A stretch of DNA of 64,000 nucleotides from Cylindrotheca closterium (lineage: Eukaryota > Bacillariophyta > Bacillariophyceae > Bacillariales > Bacillariaceae): contig CAKOGP040001814.1 of the NCBI GenBank assembly GCA_933822405.4, positions 327,535 to 391,534 of the forward strand. The letters are read 5' to 3'. A program made the position numbers and the translations under genes. A model generated the notes under the pieces. That model had not been told where the DNA came from, made no database searches, and worked only from the letters and a program-made list of their open reading frames with translations. Numbering within the stretch: the stretch's first letter is position 1; the number at the start of each line of letters is the position of its first letter. Below are positions 63,861-64,000 of this stretch, one piece after another.

Positions 63861-64000
63861 TGCCAAATATATTGGTTTTTATTTTATGCTGGTGGAGCAG
63901 TTTATACTAGATCCCCCGGGGAGAAAAGAAGGGGAGAGAGGAAGAAGAAAAGAAAAAACGAAGAGAGAAGAAAAGAGGAGAAAGCAATAGCATTGCAATG
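63861..64000. other. Upstream of the methyltransferase
   Basis: About 140 bp to the window end. It includes a purine-rich run (about 63915-63985, AAGAGGAGAAAG-type). It probably belongs to the promoter or 5' untranslated region. No gene is visible. Confidence 0.4.

Overview
The window looks like nuclear DNA of a diatom, probably a raphid pennate; I do not call the species. Genes are compact, with zero to two short introns that start GTAAGT, GTGAGT or similar and end in CAG or TAG. Typical diatom families are present: a transmembrane receptor guanylate cyclase, PSxxPS-rich membrane glycoproteins, a carrier with a bipartite plastid presequence, and ankyrin-MYND proteins. About 30 protein genes are supported, nine of them spliced in my reading. 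I found no tRNA, rRNA or CRISPR array.

Layout. 0-1.8 kb: 5' part of a receptor guanylate cyclase (minus). 1.8-3.4 kb: gene-free, with a small foldback repeat. 3.4-4.2 kb: a hypothetical gene. 4.4-8.1 and 12.3-15.9 kb: two large minus-strand genes for Ser/Arg-rich, transmembrane, PSxxPS-rich surface proteins. Between them lie a plastid-targeted mitochondrial-carrier-family gene (8.5-9.9 kb) and an acidic/Lys-rich protein (10.3-11.2 kb). 16.8-26.1 kb: three ankyrin-MYND paralogues (the third frameshifted) plus an alpha-arrestin gene and its decayed copy. 27.4-32.1 kb: three short paralogues of an unnamed family, the last two nearly identical. 32.3-33.9 kb: a divergent pair of related four-helix membrane proteins. 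34.2-34.9 kb: splicing factor SF3A2. 35.5-39.4 kb: a choline-transporter-like protein fused to a long acidic duplicated N-terminal region. 40-43.6 kb: a small hypothetical gene, a decayed repeat field, and a distant member of the 27-32 kb family. 43.8-45.7 kb: a tandem Tudor-like, coiled-coil protein. 46.8-47.8 kb: a SWEET sugar transporter with a presequence. 48.9-50.9 kb: a large orphan protein. 51.0-53.1 kb: an atypical MAPK-like kinase without a TxY motif. 54.6-55.1 kb: a small membrane protein. 55.3-56.8 kb: a PA-domain vacuolar-sorting-receptor-like protein. 58.3-62.5 kb: three tandem helical-repeat paralogues ending in CAAAC. 62.9-63.9 kb: an LCMT-type methyltransferase, with a remnant of a second copy at about 61 kb.

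The main theme is local segmental duplication followed by uneven decay. It happens twice with convergent two-gene units: ankyrin-MYND plus alpha-arrestin, and helical-repeat gene plus methyltransferase. In both cases one copy of the minus-strand partner has decayed. The MYND/arrestin cluster is the best candidate for a novel system, because a repeat-bearing scaffold family and an adaptor of the kind used in receptor trafficking were amplified together. Function is inferred from sequence throughout; no searches were run.
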